Shown: piece by piece, positions 1 to 11,100 of the stretch | Layout of the letters: every line of letters starts with the position of its first letter | Position numbering within the stretch: the first letter of the stretch is position 1 | Source: SVTX01 sp964526505 | GTDB taxonomy: Bacteria > Bacillota > Clostridia > Oscillospirales > CAG-272 | DNA: 26,521 nt | Assembly: GCA_964526505.1 (NCBI GenBank) | Contig: CAZGJC010000025.1 | Location: 1-26,521, forward strand | Direction of reading: 5' to 3' | Translations under genes and position numbers: made by a program | The notes under the pieces: generated by a model | What the model was told of the DNA's origin: nothing | Databases searched by the model: none | The model's input: the letters and a program-made list of their open reading frames with translations, nothing else

Positions 1-20
1 AAATTGATAACAATGATCAG

Positions 21-47
21 AAAAGGAACGTCGCAGACGTTCCTTTT
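21..47 (-). terminator. Rho-independent terminator of the ECF S-component gene
   Basis: A perfect 12-bp inverted repeat (arms 21-32 and 36-47, loop of 3 bases) lies just beyond the stop codon of the minus-strand gene ending at 51. Read on the minus strand, the second arm ends in TTTT followed by CTG. The arms carry A-runs at one end and T-runs at the other, so the hairpin could also work for transcription arriving on the plus strand. Confidence 0.8.
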
Positions 48-50
48 CTG

Positions 51-677
51 TCATTTCCTTATTCTTTTTCCTATAACGTCCACAATACGAACAATTGCCG
101 GCGAAAGCACAAGATTGACCGCAAATTCGCCCAGGAAATTGAATCCCGCAAGCATAAGCAATACAACTTCTACCGCACTTGTGTAACTTTCATTTACAAA
201 CGACTCGGCAACACCGCCGAAAAACAGCAACATTCCAACTACAAATATCCCCGTATTTATTATGGGTGCCGATACAGACGCTATAATGGTGGAAACGGTT
301 ACGTGCTTGCCACCGAACAATTTATTAAGACCCTGGTAAATAACAGCGGAGCCGAGTCCCGCCAAAATCGCCTTTAACAAACATACAATTATAAACCAAA
401 TGGGACTTGCCTCCCAAAGCATGTGCGAGAACACGTCAACCCCGGAAATCCCCATAATCATCGTAATAACCCCGAACACACCTCCGAGAATCGCTCCGCA
501 GGACGGACCGAGATGAATTGCACCTATAACTATCGGCACAAGCACAAACGATAACGGAAGCGGTCCGATTTTTATAAATGAACCGAACGTTTGAAGTACA
601 AACACCAATGCAACAAGCAATGCCATCTGAACCATACGCAAAATTCTGTTTTGAGATTTATTTCTTACCCGTGACAT
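51..677 (-). CDS. ECF transporter S component (substrate-binding membrane subunit)
   Basis: This 208-residue protein is almost entirely hydrophobic, with about five to six membrane segments. The N-terminus is short and basic (MSRVRNKSQNR), followed by a first helix, then the segment KIGPLPLSFVLVPIVIGAIH and a Gly-rich stretch (GPSCGAILGGVFG). That pattern is typical of the ECF_trnsprt family (folate/pantothenate-type S components). S components bind a vitamin or similar micronutrient and dock onto a shared module of EcfT and two EcfA ATPases, which is not in this window, so this is a stand-alone group II type subunit. The substrate cannot be read from the sequence. The ATG start is preceded by AAGGAG about 12 bases upstream, and the gene has its own promoter and terminator, so it is monocistronic. 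Family assignment is fairly sure; substrate is unknown. Confidence 0.85.
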   Translation of the reverse strand: MSRVRNKSQNRILRMVQMALLVALVFVLQTFGSFIKIGPLPLSFVLVPIVIGAIHLGPSCGAILGGVFGVITMIMGISGVDVFSHMLWEASPIWFIIVCLLKAILAGLGSAVIYQGLNKLFGGKHVTVSTIIASVSAPIINTGIFVVGMLLFFGGVAESFVNESYTSAVEVVLLMLAGFNFLGEFAVNLVLSPAIVRIVDVIGKRIRK

Positions 678-711
678 ATCTAATTATATCTCCTTAAAAT
701 AATCTACCTAC

Positions 712-740
712 ATTATATCAAACCGTTTGTATTTTGTCAA
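712..740 (-). promoter_or_regulatory. Consensus sigma-A promoter of the ECF S-component gene
   Basis: On the minus strand the sequence reads TTGACA, 17 bases, TATAAT, an exact match to both hexamers with optimal spacing. The expected start site near 705 leaves an untranslated leader of roughly 28 bases, too short for a riboswitch. A vitamin riboswitch, common before ECF S genes, is therefore not present here. Confidence 0.9.
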
Positions 741-836
741 GAAAAATCCTCAAACTCAACTTGTTTGCGACACAAATCTCCCCCTTTCGGCATAAACTGT
801 TACCGAAAGCAAAATCAAATCGAAACGGTAGAAAAT

Positions 837-2042
837 ATGAATATGCTGAAAAACTGCAAACACACCCTTTACGCCTCTTACGTCGGTCATATAACTCAGG
901 CAATAATCAATAATTTCGCACCATTGCTTTTCCTCACGTTTGAAAAAGAATATAATATTCCTCTTTCCAAAATCACATTACTTGTTACGGTAAATTTCCT
1001 TCTTCAATTGATTATGGATTTTGCCGCAACGTCCGTAGTAGATAAAATCGGATACAGATTTTGTATCGTCACGGCACATATACTTTGTGCGACGGGACTT
1101 GTCTGTCTCGGTATTTTGCCGGATCTGTTTTCCGACCCGTTTGCGGGAATTTTATTCTCTCTGATATTATACGCCCTCGGCGGAGGACTTATAGAAGTAT
1201 TGATAGTCCCGATAGCAGACGCTTGTCCGTCAGGGAATAAGGCGTCAAGCATAAGTTTGTTGCACTTTTTCTACTCCGCAGGTCACGTGGGCGTAGTTGT
1301 GTTAAGTACTGCATTCTTCTTTTTGGTCGGAATAGAAAAATGGAAAATCTTATCACTTATTTGGGCAATCGTTCCGCTTATAAATTCCCTCTACTTTTTG
1401 GCAGTTCCGATTTATACACCGCCCGAGAACTCCACAGAAAAATTTTCGGTGCGTAATTTGCTTAAATCGAAAATCTTCCTATTATTTATATTACTTATGT
1501 TTTTTTCGGGTGCTTCGGAGCAAAGTATGAATCAATGGGGTTCCGCTTTTGCCGAATCAGCGATACTTAAAACCTCACTCGCCTCGCACGCAAAAATTCT
1601 CGGCGACTTGTGCGGTCCCTGTATATTCGCACTCGCAATGGGTCTGTCCCGACTCATATACGCCAAAATTCAAAGTAAAGTTCGTCTTGAAACGCTTATG
1701 ATTATATCGTCTTGTATCTGCACCGTGTGCTACGTATGCTCCGCCTTGTGTGACGACGCCGTTGCAAAACTGATATTTTGTGGCATTTGCGGACTGTCCA
1801 TCGGCATAGCGTGGCCCGGCATATATCTCCTCGCTCCACGATACTGTAACGGTGCCGGAACCGCATCGTTTGCCCTGCTCGCTCTCGGAGGCGACCTCGG
1901 CTGTGCCTCGGGTCCTACGCTCGTCGGTCTTGTTTCGGATAAATTCTCCTCTCTGAGTTCAGGCTATCTCGTCGCTTGCATATTTCCCATACTTCTGCTT
2001 ATCGGAGTAATCTTTCTCGACCGATTTCACAGCAAAAAGTAA
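837..2042 (+). CDS. Major facilitator superfamily (MFS) transporter
   Basis: The 401-residue protein has about twelve hydrophobic segments, the normal size and topology for an MFS permease, which moves small molecules using an ion gradient or by uniport. The loop after helix 2 contains DKIGYR, a variant of the MFS signature loop (D-x-x-G-R/K). The middle of the protein (around residues 190-215) has a charged loop separating the two six-helix halves. The frame is open from a TTG at 765, but the ATG at 837 (or the second at 843) is preferred because the upstream residues are polar and unlike the start of an MFS protein. The ribosome binding site is weak (GGTAG). It is transcribed divergently from the ECF gene and ends in a hairpin terminator. 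The substrate cannot be predicted, and no clear promoter was found in 678-836. Confidence 0.82.
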   Translation: MNMLKNCKHTLYASYVGHITQAIINNFAPLLFLTFEKEYNIPLSKITLLVTVNFLLQLIMDFAATSVVDKIGYRFCIVTAHILCATGLVCLGILPDLFSDPFAGILFSLILYALGGGLIEVLIVPIADACPSGNKASSISLLHFFYSAGHVGVVVLSTAFFFLVGIEKWKILSLIWAIVPLINSLYFLAVPIYTPPENSTEKFSVRNLLKSKIFLLFILLMFFSGASEQSMNQWGSAFAESAILKTSLASHAKILGDLCGPCIFALAMGLSRLIYAKIQSKVRLETLMIISSCICTVCYVCSALCDDAVAKLIFCGICGLSIGIAWPGIYLLAPRYCNGAGTASFALLALGGDLGCASGPTLVGLVSDKFSSLSSGYLVACIFPILLLIGVIFLDRFHSKK

Positions 2043-2045
2043 AAT

Positions 2046-2074
2046 CGGCACAGGGCAATTTGCCCTGTGCCTTT
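2046..2074 (+). terminator. Terminator of the MFS gene, likely bidirectional
   Basis: An 11-bp GC-rich stem (2046-2056 with 2060-2070) and a 3-base loop start four bases after the MFS stop codon, followed by TTTTC on the plus strand. On the minus strand the same stem is followed by GATTTTAC and then TTTTT, so it can also end the giant repeat gene that converges from the right. Confidence 0.85.
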
Positions 2075-2094
2075 TCTCACCTTGCGGTGAGTTT
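2075..2094 (+). terminator. Second small terminator hairpin
   Basis: CTCACC (2075-2080) pairs with GGTGAG (2085-2090) around a TTGC loop, followed by TTTT. It stands directly behind the first hairpin, giving a tandem terminator between two convergent genes. The short stem makes it weaker than the first. Confidence 0.5.
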
Positions 2095-2104
2095 TAACTT
2101 GACG

Positions 2105-5100
2105 TCACGTTAAATTGTTTGATGGAATGGTCGAATAGGTATTCTTAAATGTCTCTCTGATAGCGGTTACCTGACCCGTTGTCATAAGGTAAGAATACGT
2201 ATATGCCTTGAATGACATAAGTTTGCAGTCCTTACCTGCCGCCGTGTACGAACAACCTGCCGAGAACGGAGATTTGGTATCGCCGTAAACCGAGTGGTCG
2301 TTTCTACCGGAGATAAATCTTGAAACACCGGGAGTATAGAATCCTACGCCCCAGCCCGTATCCTTGTTGTACCAAGCACCCCAAGTTTCCGAACCGCTGA
2401 CTGTAAATCTTGTCAAAGCGTTGTAGTTCGAGTTGTAGTCGCCGGCAGACGGGTTGTTACCCCAGAAAGGAAGATCCGTCTTATATGCGATATTCGTCGA
2501 ATTCCAATCACCGGAACCTGCATCGTAAGCAAAGGAGTTAAGATATCCTATGAAGTAGAATGCGGGAATTTCCTGGTTGATTGCAGACGTTGAGTTGATT
2601 CCCGAGAAGTCGAAGAATCTGTTGTTGACTTCAAGTCTGTTGTCGTAAATCGTATACCAGTTTTCCATGTAACTCTGAGAAATCGTGTACGTCTTACCAT
2701 CGGAACCCGAACCCCAGTCCATAGGTTGCGACTTGATGTACATAGAACATTGACCCATAACAACGTCGATAATACGTGATTCATTGTTGTTCCAGTCACC
2801 GCCCTGTACGGGGTTGTACTTCCAAACCTGACCGTTGTAGTTACCGGTATTCTGACCGTTCATATACCACGACTGCTGAACAAGACGTCCAACGTCATAT
2901 ACGTTGATAAGGTTTCTTACGCCGTCAATCGTACAGGTCTTGTCCTCTAAATAACAGAGTGCACCGCCCCATGCGAGTCTCACACCGACCTTGTATTTAG
3001 CATTTTCAATGTAAGTCAGGTCGTTGCCGTAAAGTTCGTAATTTTCAACGTCGATATCGTAAAGCATAAACGCTCCGCTTGTGGCGTTAAGAGGATAAAG
3101 CGTCATACTCGTTATGTTCTGTGCCATATCTCCGTCAAGATATCCCTTTATAAGACATGTAAACGTTCCCTGGCCGTTTTCGAGGTAAACGGTATCCGTA
3201 AGAATATTGTTCGAAGAGTCGATATACGTAAGAACCGCCTTTACGGGTGTGCTTGAAACGTAGCGAATCTTAAATCTGTTAAACTCTTCCTCAAATTGGT
3301 CGGACGAGAAGTTAAACGTAACTCCCGAAGACGTAAGATTAAATCTGTAATTAGAGGAATTGTAACTTGCACTTGTACTGAACTTGAAGTTGCTGTCCAT
3401 AGTGTAAGTGTTTCCGCTTATTTGTACAGGTGCCGTCGAGAAACTTGACGTGTTGTCCTTATCGGCTTTAACAACGTCGCTGTTGCCGTCCCAAACATTG
3501 TCCTTGCCCGTTACGTTAAGGTCAACGTACTGAATTATCGGCGTCTTGCCGTTTGAAAGTTGTACTATAAAGTAAACTCTGTAAATACCCGCTTCAAGTG
3601 AAGAAGTATCAACGTCAATAATGTATCTCTTTGCATTGGAACCGCCTGCCGAATCCGACGTAACTCCCGATTCCGCATTACCCATGTAACTTGCAGATGT
3701 TATCTTGTTTCCGGACGAATTTGCGAAGCAGTATCCGAATGCCGTTATTGTAAGATTGTCGTATCCTGCCCAACCTGAAAGCGTTACGTATTCGCCCGCC
3801 TTGATGGTTACCGATGTGTGGTTTTGACCGTAAGGAGGATGAGCGATACCGTCAGCCATAGCCGAGTTGACTGTCCATATACGTCCGTTGACTTTAAGTG
3901 AGTCAATCGAGAAGCCGTGTGCTCCGCCACCGGACATATCGCCCTGAACAGTTGAGTTACCGGTGTCGGAATATCTCCAAACCGTAACGTCTTTGAGCGT
4001 TATAATCTTTGCATATGCACCGTTCTTTGTAAGTGCCGCAAACGTTATATCAAGTGTCTTGCCCCAATATCCCGAAAGGTCAATTGAAAGCGAACTGAAT
4101 ACACAGTTTTGAAGAGGTGCGGAATCGTCTACGTTGTATCCCTTTGCAACTCCGAGGTGACCGGAAGTTGCATCCGAGAGACATCCCGTCGTGTCGATTT
4201 GAATCCAAGTTGTTCCGCCGTCAATACTGTAATAGTAACCGGCAATTCCGCTGTCGGTAATACACCAACCCTTGATTGAAATCTTACCCGAGAAGTCCGT
4301 GCCATAGCCCGTAACCGTCATATCTCTGTCATTTGTATTTCCGCCGTAGCCCTTGAAAGGACCGTTAAGATTGATGTAGTCAACCGACGTTCCGTAATTT
4401 TCGGTTATCGTCTTGACTTCACCGCACGCACAAGTGTTGTCTTCACCCCATGAGTGTGATTCTGTTGCGGATACAAAACCGCAAATCGAACAAGATCTTG
4501 TGTGTTGGAGATTGCTTATGGATTTGAGGACCATTGAGTGATTGCTCTTCTCGCCCACTGCCTTACAAATCGTACAAACGTGCCAGTGGCTCGTTGCGTC
4601 GTTTTCCCAGTCGGAAGAATATGCGTGGCTTGTCTTTCTCGTATATCCGCAAGTGGGACAAGTTGTGTCACATGCGTTCTTAAATCCGTGTACGTTTTCT
4701 TCTTTCTTGTTTCCGCATGCCGTACAAGCCTTCCAGTGCTTGTTTCCGTCCGTTATCCAGTCAGTGCCGTACGTGTGTTCAACACCGGACGTTCTCTTGT
4801 ATCCGCAAACCGAACAACTCTCCGAGCAAGCCGGTGCAAATACGTGGCTTCCCTGTGAACCGGATTGAATGTTCGTGTTACAGTATATACAAGCCTTCCA
4901 GTGTCCGTTTTCATCGGTAGCGTATTGGCTTGAATATTGGTGCGATGCACTTCTTGTTGCTCCGCATCTGCGACAAGTTGTACTGCAACCGAATTCATAA
5001 TCATGGTTAGCCTCTCTGTTACCGTGTCCGCAAACTTTGCAAACCGTGGAACAGTCGCTGTCGTAAGTGTGGCTTGCAAACGTGGTTCTCTTGAATCCGC

Positions 5101-8100
5101 ACTTCTTGCAGTATTCTCCGTAACAAGCGTAGTCGTATTCGTGGTCACAAGCGCCCTCTTCTTTTTCGTAACGGCAAACCGTACATTGAAGTCCCGAATA
5201 CGTGTGCTTACCGGTTTCCTTTTGAGAATGACATACCGAACACTCTATCCAGTGGTAAGTATCGTCACTGCTGTAAGAAGTCTGCCAATTGTGACTCGTA
5301 ATTCTTATCTTTCCGCACAAATTACACGTCGTATCGCAATCGTTTGAATATTCGTGTTTAACCGTACGTGTATATCCGCAAATATCGCACTTTTCGTCGC
5401 AATCGTTTGCCCAGTCGTGCTTAATACCGTCCTCTTGATGTGCTCCGCAAAGATAACATTCTTTCCAGTGGTAAGTTCCGTCATATTTGTAATCCGCACC
5501 CCAGCTGTGTGTTGTATCTCTGTGGTAGTTACAATCGGGACAAGTATCCTGACAAGCCTTCGTCCATGTATGCGTTGATTTGCCTGTTATTCTTCCGCAA
5601 ATCGTACATTCGGTCCAGTGGTGGGTTTCGTTGCTTGCCGATATATCGTCGTGTTCAACCGTACGTTCATGGTTACATCCCACTCCGTCACACGATGTAT
5701 TGCACTTTGTGTAAGAGTGTTTAACTTTGTTTTGCTGTGCGTCGCAATACTTGCACTGTTCCCAGTGATAAGTATCGTCATATTTGAGTGTCGCCGACGT
5801 AAAGTCGTGGCTCTTCGCCTGTCTTACGTGTCCGCAAATATCACAAGTCGAATCGCATTCACTGCTGTACTTGTGTGCTGTTTTTCCCGCATCGGAAATC
5901 TTGTAACATATCGTACATTGTTGCCAGTGATAGTTATCATTGCTCGTGTATTTGTCGCCTGTTTGATATTGGTGTTCGCCTACTTGTCTTGTGTATTTAC
6001 ATATATTGCACTCGGCGTCGCAGGCGTTGTCATAATTATGGTTTGCCTTTGTGGTAACCGTTGTACCGCACTGTGTACATATTGTCCAGTGACCTTCCGC
6101 ATCGCTGCTCCAAACAGCGCTTTCCGCATGCTTGGCATCCTTGTTGTTGTACTGACAAACTTCACAGTATTCCGAACAAGGGAACTTATAACGGTGTCCG
6201 TTCTCGCTCTTTCTATTTCCGCACGAGGTACACTCATACCAGTGACCCGATGCGTCACTCTTGTATGCGTCGCCGTATGCGTGAGGAGGAACTCTCGTCG
6301 CTCCGCAAATATTACAACTGTCGTCGCATTCGGGAGCCAAACCGCTTGCCTCGTCCCCGTATACGTGCTGTGCGTCTCTCTGATATCCGCATATATTACA
6401 GTTGGTATCACAACCGTTGTCATATATGTGGACACTCGTATCAGTAGATTCTTTACAAATCAAACACAACTGCCAGTGTCCTTTGTCATCACCGTAATAT
6501 CTGGTCGAATACGTGTGTTTAACGTTGGCATTTGTTGCACCGCAGACCGAGCAAGTCTCCGAACAGTTTGTTGCAAATTTGTGCTTTGCCACGCCGGTTG
6601 TTGCCGTACAATTATTGTCTCCGCAACCGCCGGTGCAAACCTGCCAGTGATTTGTTCCGTCACTCTCGTAATATGTGGACCACGTGTGCTTAACACTTCC
6701 GTCGTATCCGCAAACCGTACACTTCATGGAAGCGTTGAAACTGTGTCCCGCCTCATCGACTTTATCTCCGCAAACCGTACATTCTCTCCAATGTCCGCTT
6801 GCATTTGATACGTAAGACGTGTTGTATGCGTGTGTAATTTCTCTCACTTCTCCGCATACGTTACAAGTCGTATCACAGTTATTGTCATATTTGTGTTCTG
6901 TGGTTCTTACAAATCCGCAAGTATCACACTTTGTGTCACAGTCGTTTGCCCAGTCGTGATTCTTAATATCGGTCTTGGAACCGCATCCGTATACACAACG
7001 TTTTTCGTGTGTAATTCCGTCGGACGAAGCATAGAATATATCACTGTATTTGTGATCTACGTTTCTTTCATGTCCGCAGATATCACAAGTCTTGTCGCAA
7101 TCGTAAGAATATTTGTGTTCCTGCTTGGATATTTCATCTATCGCACCGCACTTTGTACACTTGTAGTAGTGATACGTATCGTTATCGGTACTCAAAACCG
7201 TGGAATATACGTGCTGTGAACCTCTCGAATAATTACATACCGTGCAATCTGTTCCGCAAGTGCCGTCGTAGGTATGACCCTGAACAGCCGTGGACGCATT
7301 ACACTTTGTACATACCTGCCAGTGTCCCTGTGCATTGTAAGAGTACGTACCGCTCTTGTAACTGTGTTGGTCTCCGTTCTCATATCTTGAATATCCGCAA
7401 ATACTGCAATTTGAAGCACAGTCACTCGAATAGTTGTGAGATGTCTTTTGACCGCCCTTTACGGCACCGCATCCGGGTGTTGAACATTCATACCAGTGAC
7501 CCGATGCGTCGCTTGACCAGAATGCCGACCAGTTGTGCTTTGCACTTCTCGTGTATCCGCAATCATTACATTCGGTGTCGCACAAATTGTCGTAATTGTG
7601 ACCCGATTTATTCGTTGTGAATCCGCAAACACTGCACAATTGCCAATGCGACGAACTGTCTTTTTGCCATGTAAGCGTATGCTCCGCAATTGCCGACTCT
7701 ATCATTTGACCGCATACGGTACATACGTGATAGTGTCCGCCGGGGATGGTTACGTAATTGCTTTCAATGTATTGGTGCTCTGTTTCTCTTTCGTATCCGC
7801 ATACATTGCAAGTCTTATCGCAAGAATTGTCATACTTGTGAACTTCCTTGGTTGTAGTGTAACCGCAACCGGGCGTTGTACATACGTACCAGTGGAAGTT
7901 TCCGTCTGTTGTATATTTTTCCGACAAAACGTGTACAACACTTCTCTTGTATTTACAGGTGCTGCAAGTGGTAGCACAAACGTTATCATACGTATGATCC
8001 AACCTGTCACTCTTCGCTCCGCAAATTGAGCAAACGTGCCAGTGACCGGAACCGTCCTTGGTCCACGCCGTGCTGAACCTGTGTTCTGTTGTTCTTACCG

Positions 8101-11100
8101 CTCCGCAATCGTTACACGTTGTATCGCAACTGTTGTCATAGGTGTGACCCTTCGTTTCAATATTTTCACATACTGTACACTTGCGATAGTGCGTCGAAGC
8201 ATCCTTTTCGGTGTAAACATAATTGCCATATTCGTCTTTTATATATGTGTGTCCGGGAGCAACTCTGACATATCCACATCCCTCTTTATTACAGGTTGTA
8301 TCCGTGCAATCATCGTACTCGTGTTCACATGGCACTTGTACGTAATCGCAGTTCTTGCACTTTCCTTCCTCATCAAGATCGTGGGGTACACACTGGATTA
8401 TGGTCTGTTTAACAGTGACCATTTCACATCTGTCACACATCTTGCCATCCGTAAGACCTGTTTCCGTACAAGATGCAGGCTTTCCTGTAATGGTAACGAT
8501 ATTGTGTCCAAGTGCCGAAACATAATTGCTTGTGTATTCGTCATTACATCTTGAACACTTGTGAGTTGTAAATCCTTGTTCAAGACACGTAGGTTCGGTT
8601 ACCGTTTCATTGTATTCATGTCCGAGTTTTTCCTGTGCAACCGTGTAGCAAACCGTACACATCTTGGAAACCGTACAAGTTGCTTCTTCTACGTTCCACG
8701 TGTGATCCGCCTTTTCACCGTACGACTTTCCGCAAACTTCGCACTTTGCAAGTCTCGTACAAGTTGCCGTACCTCCACTGTGTCCGGGAGCGACTCTTTC
8801 TTGTCCGCACAAATTGCAACTTACGTCTTCACAGTCGTCGTATACGTGAACGCACGTAACTTCATATTTACATATCGTACATACGTTGTTTTCATCAAGC
8901 GTATGCGTTACGTCACGCTTGTATCCGCACTCGTCGCACTCGGTATCGTAGCAAATAAATTTGTACGCTTCACCTCTCGATGCGTCCTCGGAATATACGT
9001 GTGCCTTTATCTCACCGTCCGTCTGTCCGCAAACCGAGCAAACGTTCCAGTGACCTGTGGAATTGCTTCTTATCTTGTAATCGTGCTTAGCGTTGGGGTT
9101 TGTCACCTGCTGACAGTACTTGCAAGTTGTACTGCACGAATATGTGTAATCGTGTTCCGCACCGGGTCTTGTAGTCTCACCACAGTACTTACAATTCGTG
9201 TCACACGTATAAGTATAACCGTGTTCCGCACCAGGTCTCGTTGTTGTACCGCAGTTCTTACAATCGGTAGAACAATCGTAATTGTATTCGTGAGGTTTCT
9301 TTGCAACAGTTTCCTGACGCTTGATAACCGCACCGCATCTTTCACACTTGACTCCGGCTGTAAGTCCGGTACTTGTACAAGTAGCGTCAACGGCAGGTAC
9401 CGTAATTTCGATATGTATATCGCCGTTTTCGTAACCATCTCTTATAGCACCGCAAATGTTACAAGTTGAGTCACAAAGGTTGGAATATTCGTGCTTGCAT
9501 TCACCGACAGGCTTGTGGGCTCCGCAACCGCATATTCCCGTGATCTCATCATATGAGTGAGACCACTCTACTTCATTGTCCTTATAAGTATCACCGCAAA
9601 CAGTACAGAAATGCAAAGTATAACCGTTCTTTGCCAAGTTTGCATTTGCATTACATTCAGGGGCAATTACGATTTCTTCGTATTTGTGTTCGTTTGTCGC
9701 TTTGATTGTTTCGGTAGTTGTAGTTGCTCCGCAGACTGTACAAACCTTGTACCTTTCTCCGGCAGATACGCAACTTGCGGGTGTTCCGATTATCCAATCG
9801 GATTCTTGGTGAGATGCGGGATTTGTCTCCGCCGTTATCTCTCTGTATCCGCAGACTTTACATATGTTCTTCGTGTATCCCTTTTCCGTGCAAGTGGGAG
9901 CAACAATAACCGTAACGTTATCGTGACCGGAAGCCTCAATGGTTTCTTTTGCTATTGTCTCACCGCAACGGGCACAAATTTCGTGCTTAGCACCGGCAAC
10001 CGTGCAACTTGCTTCATCATCAATTATCCAACCGCCGGATACGTGGTCAAGTGCAACTTGCTGATTATCCTCATATGTGTCTCCGCATACGGTACATTCG
10101 TATTTCGTGTATCCCCTGCCCGTACACGTGGGAAGAACAATTGTTATATTGTAGTTGTGTCCGCTCGCCTCGATAGATACGCTCTCGCCCATCTTCTCAC
10201 CGCAGTTTGCACAAACTTCGTACATCTCGCCGTTCACTGTGCAACTTGCAGGACGACTGATAACCCAACCGCCGGATACGCAGTCAGTGGGGTCTGTATA
10301 TTCCGTCTTTGTATAATCACAAACAGAACATGCCTCCGTCGTGTATCCCTGTGCTTTGCAGGTCGGTGCAACCGCTATATAATATAACGTATGACCTGTT
10401 TCCTCTATTGTCTCGGCTTCGCCCATATCCTTACCGCATATGGAACAAACCGCATATTTTATACCGGTTGACGTACACGTAGGTGCCTTGTCTATTCTGT
10501 ATCCGCCCGCCTTGCACTCATGCTCGGTAGTGTCAACGGGTTTTTCTTCGTGATAATCACATCCGTTAGTACAGGTTGTAATTATCTTTCCGCCCTCAAC
10601 CTTCGATGTCAAATTATGTCCCTTTGCGGGAATTTCTTCACAAATCGAATCACCGCAATCGGAGCAGGTACGATATCTGCGACCCGCATTTTCACAAGTT
10701 GCGTCATAATCGACCGCCCAATTTCCGTATTGATGGGGTGTCGTGGGTATAACTTCGGGATCGCCGTCTTTTACTCCGTTACATACCGTACAGCGGTAAA
10801 TAAGTTCACCCGTGCTGTTGCAGGACGCTTCCGTTTTAATTTCAGACTTCCAGTTGTGTCCCGTCGCATCAATTGTTTCGGTCTTGCCCGTTCTCTGTCC
10901 GCAAACCGCACAAATTTCGTAACGACTTCCGTCCGTGGTACAGGTTGCGGAAATTTCAATCTTCCAACCTCCGTGCGTGTGTCCCGTTGCTTCGGAGTCA
11001 ATAACCGTTCTTACGGTTGCATTGCAACGCTTACATGTGTAAACGGTTTTTCCCTCATCCGTACACGTGGGGTCGTATTTTGTGATAATTTCTTCGTGAC

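Noticed and set aside
678..836. Vitamin riboswitch upstream of the ECF S-component gene
   Set aside because: The perfect promoter at 712-740 leaves a leader of only about 28 bases before the ATG, too short for any known riboswitch.
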